From Ignavibacteria bacterium RIFOXYB12_FULL_35_14 (GTDB lineage: Bacteria > Bacteroidota > Ignavibacteria > Ignavibacteriales > Ignavibacteriaceae): DNA of 52,086 nucleotides. The stretch lies in NCBI GenBank assembly GCA_001803045.1, contig MHAR01000095.1:1-52086 (forward strand). Direction: 5' to 3'. This document shows positions 41,667-51,006 of the stretch, piece by piece. Every line of letters begins with the position of its first letter. Position 1 is the stretch's first letter. Position numbers and translations under genes: made by a program. Under the pieces are notes generated by a model, which saw only the letters and a list, made by a program, of their open reading frames with translations, had not been told where the DNA came from and searched no databases.

Positions 41667-44168
41667 TTAAAAACCTCTTCCAAATTGGAAATGGAATAGC
41701 CAGGTCGGATCTTTTTTATCCGTTAGCTTTCTATCAAAGCCGTAACCAAGGTCAAATCCGATTAAGCCAATAGGATTAATTAAAAGTCTTGCACCAAATC
41801 CGACCGATCTTCTAAGATCAAAAGGATCCGTCTTCTTTAAATTTTCAAAAACATTTCCTGCTTCAGCAAATGCAAGCAAGTAAAGTGGGATTGGATCGAG
41901 AGTAACTGCTAATCTTAATTCAGCAGCATATCTGGTCATAACTCTTCCGCCAATTACTCTGTCATCTGCATTTCTTGGCCCGACAGTACGATCATCGTAA
42001 CCTCTTAATGGAGTAGTGGCAATAATTAAACCGTTTCCGCCCATATAATAAAATTCGAATGGCTGAATCTTTGTTCCGAGCCTCAGTTCATCAAGATAGC
42101 CAATATCTGCAACCGTGTAAATGGCAATTCTATTTGAATTGAATAATCTTCGATACCATTCTGCTTTAAAATTAATTTTGTAATAGTCCACGTCTCCAGG
42201 CAGGAATGGACCTCCGGACAATTCTCCATCTAAGGTGAAAGAAGAACCTGAAGATGGGAAAATTGGATTGTCAATATTTTTTCTGCTTAAAGTTGTACCT
42301 AGTGTAAATTGTTGTGTTTTTCCTTCTTCGTAAAAATTTTGACCTTCGAGAACATTATTATATTGATATCTGAACAATCCCTGAACATAGAAGAAATCAT
42401 CCGGCCATTTTAACCTTCTGCCGACTCGTAATGTTCCGCCCGATTGTCGTAAATCATAAATATATGCTTGACGAGTATCAAAAACTTCAAGCCCAACTAA
42501 AGTTGGAGTATCAAACATCCATGGTTCGGTAAAACCTAAAGTAAAAGTACGATACAAACTGCCCACTCCAAACTGCCAATTGAAGCTAAGTATTTGTCCG
42601 CCACCTAAAGAAAATGGTTCTGTAATTGAAAAATTTGTTAGGGTAACACCAACAGCGCCACTGAAGCCAAAAGCGCCGCTGTAACCAATTGACGCATTAA
42701 GATAATCGCTTGATTTTTCTTCAACTCTGAACGTAACGTCAACTGTGCTGTCTGTTGGAAGTGTGTAATCAATTCCTTGAGGTCCATATAATTTTTCTAC
42801 ATTAAAATATTGCAGGTTTGCAAGCTGTTGTATACTTCTAAACAATAATGCTCTGTTAAAATAATCTCCCGGAACAGTATAAAGTTCTCTTCTGATTACT
42901 TTATCCTTAGTTTTATCATTTCCTGTTATATCAACTTTTCCAACTTTAAATTGATTTCTTTCTTCAACACGAATTAATATATCAAGAGAATCATAGCCAA
43001 CTTTTGTTTCTGTAGCTTTAAGATTAAATGTGAGATAACCATTATCAAGATAGAGTGCATAAACATCAGATTGTTTCTCATTACCGCGAAGATTCTGCTC
43101 AAACTTTTCGTAATTGAAAACATCACCTTTAGCGAAGTCGAGCCTTTCCAAAAGAACTTCATTAGGATAGATGGTATTTCCCAGCCATTCAATATTTCGG
43201 ACTTTATATTGGGGACCTTCATGGACATAGATTTGTATCTTCAAATCTTTTTTATTGTTGAAATAAATCAGAGAGTCAGATAAAATTTCTGCATCCCGAT
43301 AACCGTTACGTTTATAAAACTTTAGAAGTAAATCCTTATCCTCGTCATATTTTTTTCTATCAAACTTGGCAGAACTCCAAAACTTCCACCACTTTGCTTC
43401 TGCAGTCTCATCCAATTCCCCGCGAAGATCGCTTTCATCAAAAGCTTGGTTTCCGAAAAATCTAATTTCTCTTACTACAACCTGATCATTTTCTTGAATA
43501 TCGAATTTAACCAGAACCCTGTTCTTAATTTTCTCAATTAAGTTAGAATAGCTTTGATCCGATTTTGAGTACTCAACATTATATTCGTCAGCTAAATCCT
43601 TATTGTTTCTCCAGGTAACAATTATTTCACTTTCTAATGTATCAGCAGTGTAAAACTCATAGTGTTTAGAGTCTACGACGGCGTTTAGATACCCCTCTTC
43701 CTCATACGATTGGATAATTCTCTGCTTCAGTTTAGCAATTTCTTGAGGCTTTAATATTTGACCTCGAATAAAATTTACCTTTTTCTCTAGGTCATCAGTA
43801 TCAATCTCATCGTTTCCTTCGAAAATGATTTTCTCAAGTCTCGGATATTCATCAACTTTAATTACTAGGAAAATTCCATCTGCAATTTGCTTATCATTAA
43901 TAATCTGAACATCAGAAAAAATATTCAATGCCCATAATTGTTTAATGGCATTTAAAGTTTTATCGCCTGGGATTTGAATTTCATCACCAATTTTTAATCC
44001 GCTGTTAGCAATAATGATTGCTGCATCGGCAGATTTATTTCCAATGACGGAAATACCAAGTATTTTATAGCTCCTTGTAATAGTTTGCGAAAACGAAAGA
44101 CACGAAAAAATTAAAAGCAGGGTAATTAGATAAATTTTAATGTGCTTCGCTAGAAAGGATATGTGCAT
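41667..44168 (-). CDS. bamA: Outer-membrane protein assembly factor BamA
   Basis: About 833 residues: signal peptide (ending SFSQ), about five POTRA repeats (residues 45-440), and a 16-stranded Omp85 barrel. Barrel signatures include FNWQFGVGSLYRTFTLGFTEPW, PLRGYDDRTVGPRN and a final FHFQFGRGF ending in aromatic Phe. It inserts barrels into the outer membrane. The start at 44168, 4 nt after the uppS stop, is preferred to 44198, which would overlap uppS. An AAGG site precedes it. Confidence 0.95.
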   Translation of the reverse strand: MHISFLAKHIKIYLITLLLIFSCLSFSQTITRSYKILGISVIGNKSADAAIIIANSGLKIGDEIQIPGDKTLNAIKQLWALNIFSDVQIINDKQIADGIFLVIKVDEYPRLEKIIFEGNDEIDTDDLEKKVNFIRGQILKPQEIAKLKQRIIQSYEEEGYLNAVVDSKHYEFYTADTLESEIIVTWRNNKDLADEYNVEYSKSDQSYSNLIEKIKNRVLVKFDIQENDQVVVREIRFFGNQAFDESDLRGELDETAEAKWWKFWSSAKFDRKKYDEDKDLLLKFYKRNGYRDAEILSDSLIYFNNKKDLKIQIYVHEGPQYKVRNIEWLGNTIYPNEVLLERLDFAKGDVFNYEKFEQNLRGNEKQSDVYALYLDNGYLTFNLKATETKVGYDSLDILIRVEERNQFKVGKVDITGNDKTKDKVIRRELYTVPGDYFNRALLFRSIQQLANLQYFNVEKLYGPQGIDYTLPTDSTVDVTFRVEEKSSDYLNASIGYSGAFGFSGAVGVTLTNFSITEPFSLGGGQILSFNWQFGVGSLYRTFTLGFTEPWMFDTPTLVGLEVFDTRQAYIYDLRQSGGTLRVGRRLKWPDDFFYVQGLFRYQYNNVLEGQNFYEEGKTQQFTLGTTLSRKNIDNPIFPSSGSSFTLDGELSGGPFLPGDVDYYKINFKAEWYRRLFNSNRIAIYTVADIGYLDELRLGTKIQPFEFYYMGGNGLIIATTPLRGYDDRTVGPRNADDRVIGGRVMTRYAAELRLAVTLDPIPLYLLAFAEAGNVFENLKKTDPFDLRRSVGFGARLLINPIGLIGFDLGYGFDRKLTDKKDPTWLFHFQFGRGF

Positions 44169-44172
44169 CAAG

Positions 44173-44952
44173 TTAAACCTTTTCCTTAATTTGTTCACTA
44201 ACTTTTCCGAATCTTCTCTCTCTTTTTTGAAAACTTTTTATTGCTTTATAAAGATCATTCCTACGGAAGTCCGGCCACAGAACATCAGAAATATAAAATT
44301 CCGAATAAGCAATTTGCCAAAGTAAAAAATTACTAACTCTGAATTCACCGCTTGTTCTAATTACCAAATCGGGGTCCGGTATATATTTAGTCATGAGATG
44401 ATCTGATAAAAGGGATTCATCTATATCTTCCGGTCTAATATTTCTGTGCTCTACTTCATTAGCTATATATTTTACTGCTGCCAATATTTCAACTCTACCG
44501 CTATAACTTAAAGCTAAGTTGAGAACCATTTTCTTATTGTTTTTAGTTTTTTCAAATGCATCATTAAGTTCTTTTTGAACTTCTCTCGGTAGTAAGTCAA
44601 TATCACCTATCATGGTAATCTTAATATCATTCTGGTTTAGTTCATCTGTCTCATCTCTCAAGCTTTTAAGTAAAAGACGCATTAGCATTGAAACCTCATC
44701 CTTTGGTCTTCTCCAATTTTCGGTTGAAAAAGTATATAATGTAAGATATCGTACACCTAACTGAGAGCATGCTTTAACAATATCCCTAACCGATTCAACA
44801 CCACGTTTATGACCAGCAGCACGTGGTAACCCCCTTTTTTTTGCCCATCTTCCGTTTCCATCCATTATTATTGCAATATGTGATGGAATTTCACCGGATT
44901 TTTTTAATTCTGCCTGAGTGCGCTCATCTGACGAGCTGCGAGAGCTTGTCAA
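44173..44952 (-). CDS. uppS: Isoprenyl transferase (undecaprenyl diphosphate synthase)
   Basis: A 259-residue enzyme making the C55 lipid carrier for wall and LPS synthesis. The catalytic Asp is D31 in IAIIMDGNGRWAKKRG. TLYTFSTENWRRP, and the C-terminal RTSGEFRVSNFLLWQIAYSE complete the family signature. It opens the long envelope operon, with bamA directly after it. The 190-bp gap upstream to the nuclease-fold gene holds no gene; the operon promoter should lie there. Confidence 0.95.
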   Translation of the reverse strand: MTSSRSSSDERTQAELKKSGEIPSHIAIIMDGNGRWAKKRGLPRAAGHKRGVESVRDIVKACSQLGVRYLTLYTFSTENWRRPKDEVSMLMRLLLKSLRDETDELNQNDIKITMIGDIDLLPREVQKELNDAFEKTKNNKKMVLNLALSYSGRVEILAAVKYIANEVEHRNIRPEDIDESLLSDHLMTKYIPDPDLVIRTSGEFRVSNFLLWQIAYSEFYISDVLWPDFRRNDLYKAIKSFQKRERRFGKVSEQIKEKV

Positions 44953-45142
44953 TTATTCTCCTTCTATGAAAAAATAAAGGTCGTAAGATTCTATATCGAT
45001 CTTAAGACTAACAATCGATTATAAATGTTCACATATTGATAGATTGCAATATGAAAGATAATAAATGCAGATTTTATAATGAAAGGGAAAAAGCTATATG
45101 TAGCATGAAATAAATAATATTACCCCCTAAAACTAACGTTAC

Positions 45143-45577
45143 TTATGAAAAAAGCGGCTGGAATCGTTCTGCAGTTCTTTTTTTTGAAATAGCTTGACGT
45201 TCAGTAATTTGAAATAGCTTAATGTTTTTTCGAATATCTTCTTCAAACTGATCGATAAGTAATTTTACTTCTTTGAAGTTTTCTTCTTTTACTCCGATAA
45301 ATAGCATTACCGGATAATTGCCATTTCGAGTATGTCTTGTTGCCAAGTGATTTATTTTATTCAATAACAAAGATTGATTATTCAGATCATCATTTGTAAT
45401 TGTTAAGCCAATAGCATACTTATTTTTTTGTCGGGCAACAACATCAACCTCAAAACCTCCAACCGAAGTTGGTTCGGGAAGATAGGTTCCAAATTTTCTG
45501 CTAAGTGTTAAATAACCTTTTCGCCAAAATTGTTCTACTAGAAGGTCAACGTTTTTTCGCCTTAATAATTCAGTCAT
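45143..45577 (-). CDS. PD-(D/E)XK-fold-like protein in the lexA operon
   Basis: About 144 residues from ATG 45577, which has GAGG six bases upstream; two ATGs further up (45589, 45592) are less well placed. The segment GGFEVDVVARQKNKYAIGLTI has the strand-turn-strand form of a restriction-endonuclease-like core with Asp in EVDVV. The second strand reads AIGLT where an E-x-K would be expected, so nuclease activity is doubtful. The rest is helical, with HLATRHTRN. It may bind nucleic acid. It is third in the operon after lexA and the WYL-like gene. The fold is a by-eye assignment. Confidence 0.55.
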   Translation of the reverse strand: MTELLRRKNVDLLVEQFWRKGYLTLSRKFGTYLPEPTSVGGFEVDVVARQKNKYAIGLTITNDDLNNQSLLLNKINHLATRHTRNGNYPVMLFIGVKEENFKEVKLLIDQFEEDIRKNIKLFQITERQAISKKRTAERFQPLFS

Positions 45578-45601
45578 ATTATACCTCATCATTTTAATTT
45601 A

Positions 45602-45841
45602 TTATGAAATCATATTTATTCTTGGTGAAAACCGTCTATTGCTGAATACTTTAATATTTGCTATTAAACCATATTCAAATTTTTTAATTTCGGAGGAGTT
45701 AGTAACTCTGCCATAGATTACCTTTTTACCATGTTTGTCTCTTGTTATGTAATAGGGTTCAAGCACCACCTCATCAAGTCCATATAAAAATTTAATTTGG
45801 TTCCTCTTGCTTATTGCTTCTGAGAATATTTGTGTCTTCAT
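45602..45841 (-). CDS. Mini WYL-like domain protein
   Basis: About 79 residues from ATG 45841; a TTG at 45856 overlapping the lexA stop would add five. The sequence ISKRNQIKFLYGLDEVVLEPYYI, then GKKVIYGRV, and KKFEYGLIANIKVF fits the core of a WYL domain. These domains bind nucleic acid or nucleotide ligands and often sit in damage- or phage-defence regulators. Here the domain stands alone, without a helix-turn-helix. Its position directly after lexA suggests a DNA-damage role; this is inference. Confidence 0.6.
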   Translation of the reverse strand: MKTQIFSEAISKRNQIKFLYGLDEVVLEPYYITRDKHGKKVIYGRVTNSSEIKKFEYGLIANIKVFSNRRFSPRINMIS

Positions 45842-45852
45842 AGTTTTTACTT

Positions 45853-46500
45853 TCAATTTAATAATCTAATTACACCTGAAACTTTTCCGAGTATGGAAAA
45901 ATCAGATTTACTATCAATACGAATTGGGGAATAATTTTTATTTTGTGGAATTAAGCTTACCTTATTTACTTTATTCTCGTATATTTTAACAGTTACTTCA
46001 TCGCCAACCATTGCAACAATAATTTCACCGTTAAGCGCTTCTTTTCTTGATGATACGATAACAAAATCTCCATCAAAAATGCCGGCATCAATCATACTAT
46101 CACCTCGAACTTTTAAAGCAAAATGTTCTCCGGATTTTTTTAGAAAAGAAGGATCGATTACCAAGCTTCCTTCTATATTTTCAATTGCGAGAATAGGAGT
46201 TCCGGCGGCTACTCGTCCCACGATTGGAATCTTTGTGAAGATATCTTCCGAAGCGATTACTTTCACGGCTGTATTATCGAACTCATGTCTCAGATAAGAA
46301 ATTCCTCGACTGGCGTTACTCTCCACAGCGATGTAACCTTTCTTTACTAATGCATCTAAATGCCGTTTAACTCCAAAGGTGGACGATATTTCAAACCTCT
46401 TTCCAATTTCTCTGAGTGTTGGTGGGTAACCATTCTCATTGCGAAATTGCTCGATGAAGTTTAAAATGTCTTTTTGGCGATCTGTAAGTGTGTTTTTCAT
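45853..46500 (-). CDS. lexA: SOS repressor LexA
   Basis: About 215 residues from ATG 46500. An N-terminal winged helix (ENGYPPTLREIGKRFEISS) binds DNA. The linker holds the cleavage site A99-G100 (RVAAGTP), and the S24 peptidase domain has the catalytic S135 (VRGDSM) and K172 (EVTVKI). It represses SOS genes and self-cleaves on RecA filaments. An operator-like site overlaps its own promoter (46505-46553), so it is probably autoregulated together with the two downstream genes. Confidence 0.95.
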   Translation of the reverse strand: MKNTLTDRQKDILNFIEQFRNENGYPPTLREIGKRFEISSTFGVKRHLDALVKKGYIAVESNASRGISYLRHEFDNTAVKVIASEDIFTKIPIVGRVAAGTPILAIENIEGSLVIDPSFLKKSGEHFALKVRGDSMIDAGIFDGDFVIVSSRKEALNGEIIVAMVGDEVTVKIYENKVNKVSLIPQNKNYSPIRIDSKSDFSILGKVSGVIRLLN

Positions 46501-46504
46501 ATAA

Positions 46505-46553
46505 GTGTTCAATTGTTCACTGGAAATATAGTGAACATAAGTACACTTGTCAA
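46505..46553 (-). promoter_or_regulatory. lexA promoter with LexA-box-like operators
   Basis: On the minus strand, TTGACA (46548-46553) and TATATT (46525-46530) are spaced by exactly 17 bp. The spacer contains GTGTACTTATGTTCAC, that is GTAC-N4-GTTC, close to the GAAC-N4-GTTC LexA box of Gram-positive type. TGTTCACT (46514-46521) and AGTGAACA (46530-46537) form a further inverted repeat. Bound LexA would block polymerase. Confidence 0.75.
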
Positions 46554-46598
46554 GTTATTTTTTTGATAGATTACAAGATTGAAATGCGTGCGAGATTG

Positions 46599-47681
46599 TT
46601 AGAATTGTAAATCGGGATTCAAAAGTTGAAATAAATTCCTGCCAATCATATAATTGTCAAAAACGCCTCTGAATAATTCTTCACCGGGACCTTTAGCAAA
46701 CACGCCAACCATTTCTGCTGAATGGCCAGTTGTGGTGAACTTCAAGGTTATATTAGAACCATCAGGTTTCCCATCATTTATTGACATGCCACCAGTTTCA
46801 TGATCTGCAGTAATAATAACTAAAGTATTACCATTTTCTTCCGCAAAATTTAAAGCGGCATCTATTGCTCCGCAGAAATCATTCAATTCAGTCATTAAAT
46901 AATCTTGATTGTTCTCATGTCCGCCCCAGTCTATTTGTGAACCTTCAACCATCATTACAAAACCGTTATCGCTTTGTGAAAGTACCGGTAATACCTTTTT
47001 AGTAAGATCAGCTAACGAGTAATTTCTATCTTTAGCTCTTGGCAATTGTTCGTCTTCCAGAAGTGCATAGAATTTATTATTGGGTTGACTGGCGAGAAGT
47101 TCATTTGCGTTTCTATAAATATCGTAACCTTTATTTTTTAATATATCAAAACCATTTATGATTGAACTTGATGCTTCAGTTTCATGGAAATATTTTGCCC
47201 CGCCGCCAATAACAACATCAATATCTTTTTCAAGAAATTGTTTGGCAATTGCAGTTTCCTCTTTTCTGCTGATTACATGAGATACGAATGCTGCCGGAGT
47301 AGCGTGTGTAACTGTGCAGGTAACAACTAATCCTGTTGATTTATTTAATCTTTCAGCTTCTTCAAATATATTAGTAAGAGGATTTCCAAGTGTGTCAACT
47401 CCAACATAGTAATAGTTAGTTCTGTATCCGGTAGAGATGGCAGTTGCACCTGCAGCAGAATCTGTAAGTAAGTTATCGGCAGCACATGTAATTGAAAACC
47501 CAATTGAAGTGAATCTACGAAAAGGATTGTTTGGAAAGTGTAAGACGGCGGCGCTAACATAATTAGCGCCCATACCATCTCCAATAAGTAAAATAATGTT
47601 TTTGGGTCTTTGTGTACTTTGTGAAAATAAAACGCTAAAATTAAAAATAATAATTAGAACAATAGCTTTAATCACCCTCAT
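46599..47681 (-). CDS. phoA: Alkaline phosphatase
   Basis: A 360-residue exported enzyme (signal peptide ending LFSQ). Metal-site and nucleophile motifs are LLIGDGMG, LLTDSAAGATA with the nucleophilic Ser, THATPAAFVSH, EGSQIDWGGH, ITADHETGG and TTGHSAEMV. It hydrolyses phosphomonoesters in the periplasm. The start overlaps the ilvE stop by 4 nt. The family assignment is firm; the gene name refers to the family. Confidence 0.93.
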   Translation of the reverse strand: MRVIKAIVLIIIFNFSVLFSQSTQRPKNIILLIGDGMGANYVSAAVLHFPNNPFRRFTSIGFSITCAADNLLTDSAAGATAISTGYRTNYYYVGVDTLGNPLTNIFEEAERLNKSTGLVVTCTVTHATPAAFVSHVISRKEETAIAKQFLEKDIDVVIGGGAKYFHETEASSSIINGFDILKNKGYDIYRNANELLASQPNNKFYALLEDEQLPRAKDRNYSLADLTKKVLPVLSQSDNGFVMMVEGSQIDWGGHENNQDYLMTELNDFCGAIDAALNFAEENGNTLVIITADHETGGMSINDGKPDGSNITLKFTTTGHSAEMVGVFAKGPGEELFRGVFDNYMIGRNLFQLLNPDLQF

Positions 47682-48766
47682 GCAACTTCAACTTCTTTTT
47701 TCGTAACGTGTGTCAGCCAATTATACTTATCTTCTGAATGTCCGTACTGAATCGAGGTAATTTCGTCAAACAGCTTTGCGGCAAGATTGTCTGGCTGTGC
47801 AGAATCAAATTTCATTTCGATGTCCTTGTATTTCAACAGTCCAACCATTGAAATTATCGCAGCTGTGCCAGTTCCAAAAATTTCCAGTACATTACCTTTT
47901 TTGAACTCAGAAACAACTTCATCCATCGGAATTAGTCTTTCAGTTACCTCCATTTCCCAATCTTTGAGGATCTGAAGTACTGAATCGCGTGTAATTCCTG
48001 GTAAAATACCTCCAGTTAATTTTGGAGTGGCAATTTCATTATTGAATCTAATAAAAATATTCATGGTTCCAACTTCTTCAATATACTTTTGCTCAACACC
48101 ATCCATCCAAAGCACCTGAGTAAACCCCTGACGTTTGGCAAATTCACTCGCATACAGGCTGGCAGCATAATTACCTGGAGTTTTACATTCACCAATACCT
48201 TTTCTTACGGCGCGAACGTATTCATCAGTTGCTAAAATCTTGACGGGCTTAAATCCTTCCGGATAGTAAGCTCCCACAGGAGATAATAAAATTATTAGTT
48301 TGTAACTAGCTGAGGGTCTGACTCCTAAAACCGGATCTGAACCAAAAATAAACGGTCGAATATATAATGATTCACCTTTCTTTGTGGGAATCCATTCTCG
48401 TTCAAGCCAAACCAGTTCTTTCAAAGCTGAGAGAACAAAATCAACATCAATTTCGGGAATGCATAATCTCCTGGAAGAGTTATTCAATCTTTGGAGATGT
48501 CTATCCGGTCTGAATATTACAACATTTTCATCTCGGGTTCTGAAGGCTTTAAGACCCTCAAACACTGCTTGTCCATAATGAATAAACATAGTCGCAGGAT
48601 GAAGAGATAATCGATCTAGAGGTTTTATTTGTGGATTATACCAACCTTTACCACTATCGTAATCCATTTCAAAAACATGATCTGTAAATATTTGACCGAA
48701 GCCCAAATTCGATGGAATGCTTACTTGTTCTTTTCTGTTTTTCAGTTGGAATGCTATTTTTTCCAT
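47678..48766 (-). CDS. ilvE: Branched-chain amino acid aminotransferase
   Basis: A 362-residue class IV PLP aminotransferase of the long type. Key parts are ATMFIHYGQAVFEGLKAFR, FRPDRHLQRLNNSS, the PLP lysine in ECKTPGNYAAS, and FGTGTAAIIS at the phosphate-binding site. It interconverts Leu, Ile and Val with their 2-oxo acids. It is followed at once by phoA (4-nt overlap), an unexpected pairing. The leader has GC-rich hairpins. Confidence 0.94.
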   Translation of the reverse strand: MEKIAFQLKNRKEQVSIPSNLGFGQIFTDHVFEMDYDSGKGWYNPQIKPLDRLSLHPATMFIHYGQAVFEGLKAFRTRDENVVIFRPDRHLQRLNNSSRRLCIPEIDVDFVLSALKELVWLEREWIPTKKGESLYIRPFIFGSDPVLGVRPSASYKLIILLSPVGAYYPEGFKPVKILATDEYVRAVRKGIGECKTPGNYAASLYASEFAKRQGFTQVLWMDGVEQKYIEEVGTMNIFIRFNNEIATPKLTGGILPGITRDSVLQILKDWEMEVTERLIPMDEVVSEFKKGNVLEIFGTGTAAIISMVGLLKYKDIEMKFDSAQPDNLAAKLFDEITSIQYGHSEDKYNWLTHVTKKEVEVA

Positions 48767-49136
48767 TACAGGCCCTAACTTAGATTTTTAGTAAATAATA
48801 ACAACTGATATTTACAGAAAATTATTGAAAATTTAAAATTAAAGTGCCCGGTGGAGGGCTACCGGGCATGGGGAAGACTCATTAAGGGGGGGTAGAACTT
48901 AATGAATCGTTAATTAAATATAATATATTTTTTTTATATAAGCAATTACATTTTAATAAATTATTAGAAACAGTTAAGTAATGACTTGTCCAAAACCCCA
49001 TTAAGCTAATGAGAGATGATACTTAGCAAAGGGGTTATTTCTCACATTTCTAAAGTCAGTAATATTCTGAAAATGAGACATGGAAACAACTTAAAATTTG
49101 CAATATTCTATCTAAATTAAAATACTTAAGCGGGTG
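48767..49136. other. Gap between mlaE and ilvE
   Basis: No gene is seen in these 370 bp. Two inverted repeats (48846-48904) stand out as a GC-rich island in very AT-rich DNA. The ilvE promoter should be between them and 48766, or further upstream on the minus strand. Confidence 0.5.
48846..48904 (-). terminator. Tandem hairpins upstream of ilvE
   Basis: GCCCGGT (48846-48852) pairs with ACCGGGC (48861-48867); on the minus strand ACTTTAATTTT follows the stem. CATTAAG (48880-48886) and CTTAATG (48898-48904) form a second stem. They are probably a terminator for the upstream gene or part of an ilvE leader. No branched-chain-residue leader peptide was found. Confidence 0.5.
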
Positions 49137-49910
49137 TTAGAATAAAAGCATCCAGAGAACATAATCTAAAATTAAAATTAGTGCAGCTGAAAGCACAAAT
49201 GATCGAATTGTAGAAAGCCCAACGCCTTCAGCACCTCCTTCGGTTCTGAAACCAATATGACAACCGAGGAGAGCCGTGACCCCCCCAAAAAAAATCGTTT
49301 TTAGTAAGCCAGAAAATAAATCTGACATCTCAAAAAATCTTCGTACAGATTTGAAGAAAACTGCGAACGAAATTCCAAGAAAATAATTTGATACGATGTA
49401 AGCTCCAAACACAGCAATAAAGTTTGCAAAAATTACCAACAGAGGCATCATTAAAATTGATGCGAGAAATCTTGGCATTGCCAAATAACGAACAGGATTG
49501 ATTGCCATGGTTTCAAGTGCATCTATTTGTTCAGTAACTTTCATTGTACCAAGCTCTGCAGCAATTGAAGCACCCACTCTACCGGCAATTACAATTCCAG
49601 TAAGAACGGGACCAAGCTCGGTGATTATAGCCCTGCTTGTTGCAGCACCTAGAAATGACAGTGGAGCAATTCCTTTTAATTGGTAGGCTGCTTGCCAAGC
49701 AGCAACTGCTCCAGTGAAGACAGCGATGATAAGCACAAGGGGGAGCGAATTTACTCCAATATGTTCCATTTGATAGAGAATCAATCGTCTGCTTTTGGGT
49801 ATCCATGTAAAACTTTTCACAATTCCCCAAAAAAGTTTTGAGACTTGTCCAATTTCCTCAAAAAAGCTTATCGTGGAGGCGCCAATTTTTTGAAATATTT
49901 TTTTAATCAC
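49137..49910 (-). CDS. mlaE: MlaE-family ABC transporter permease
   Basis: A 257-residue inner-membrane permease with about five helices. Conserved parts include [26 protein letters not shown] and [18 protein letters not shown], then [22 protein letters not shown]. The family moves phospholipids between inner and outer membrane. The ATPase (MlaF) and MCE protein (MlaD) are not in the window; downstream is a non-coding gap, so this gene stands alone here. It is divergent from pckG across a very short space. Confidence 0.92.
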   Translation of the reverse strand: MIKKIFQKIGASTISFFEEIGQVSKLFWGIVKSFTWIPKSRRLILYQMEHIGVNSLPLVLIIAVFTGAVAAWQAAYQLKGIAPLSFLGAATSRAIITELGPVLTGIVIAGRVGASIAAELGTMKVTEQIDALETMAINPVRYLAMPRFLASILMMPLLVIFANFIAVFGAYIVSNYFLGISFAVFFKSVRRFFEMSDLFSGLLKTIFFGGVTALLGCHIGFRTEGGAEGVGLSTIRSFVLSAALILILDYVLWMLLF

Positions 49911-50065
49911 AATTAAGACTGATGATTATTGATAGATTAAATTTAACAAATTTAAATCCGAGATGTATCATGGTTCACACAGCAAGCTTGATAATGAACA
50001 ACTTTTATATATTTGCCCGTATTCAAAAAAACATTGTGCAAAATAATAAATTAATAAGGCAGCAC

Positions 50066-51006
50066 ATGAATAGAACATCAAATGCAAAATTACTCAATTG
50101 GGTAAATGAAATAACCGCAATGTGTCAACCCGATTCAGTTTATTGGTGTGATGGTTCTAATGAAGAATACAATAGACTTGCAGGTAAACTAGTTGAGAAT
50201 GGTACTTTTACTAAGCTCAATGAAAAACTTCGTCCGAATAGTTATTGCGCCATGTCCGATCCATCTGATGTTGCTAGAGTTGAGGATAGAACATTCATTT
50301 GTACATTCAAAAAGGAGGAAGCTGGTCCAACTAATAACTGGGAAGACCCTTTCCTTATGAAAGAAAAACTGAAAAAACTATTTGATGGATCAATGAAAGG
50401 AAGAACGATGTATGTTATTCCCTTCAGTATGGGTCCTCTTGCCTCAAAAATAGCTTACATTGGAGTTCAGCTAACCGATTCACCGTACGTTGTTTGCAGT
50501 ATGAAAATAATGACAAGAATCGGAAATAAAGTTCTTGATGTTTTAGGCGATGGAGATTTTGTCCCTTGTTTACATTCAGTTGGTGCACCATTAAAAGCAG
50601 GGGAGAAAGATGTTCCCTGGCCATGTAACAAGGACAACAAATTCATTGCGCATTTTCCAGAAGAAAATACTATTTGGTCTTACGGCAGCGGATATGGAGG
50701 TAATGCTCTGTTAGGTAAAAAATGCCTTGCATTGAGGATAGCGTCCTACATGGCTCGAAATGAAGGTTGGTTAGCAGAACATATGCTGATTGTAGGTATC
50801 ACAAATCCAAAGGGAGTTAAAAAATATTTTGCTGCTGCATTTCCAAGTGCATGCGGTAAAACAAATTTGGCCATGCTAACACCAAGTATTTCTGGATGGA
50901 AGGCTGAAACCGTTGGTGATGATATTGCCTGGATGAAATTTGGTGAAGATGGCAGATTATATGCAATCAATCCCGAAGCTGGATTTTTTGGAGTAGCTCC
51001 GGGTAC
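50066..51006 (+). pseudogene. pckG: GTP-type PEP carboxykinase, interrupted by an insertion sequence
   Basis: The first 313 or so codons of PEP carboxykinase (GTP), which turns oxaloacetate into PEP for gluconeogenesis. SACGKTN (C263, K265) and [10 protein letters not shown] are intact, and the sequence is normal to FFGVAPGT. Then the homology stops: the frame reads [10 protein letters not shown] and ends at 51040. Family members are about 600 residues, so the C-terminal half, with much of the nucleotide-binding and catalytic region, is displaced. ATG 50066 is chosen over 49922 because family similarity begins there and an AAGG site precedes it. The second half may lie beyond the right edge. 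Confidence 0.9.
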
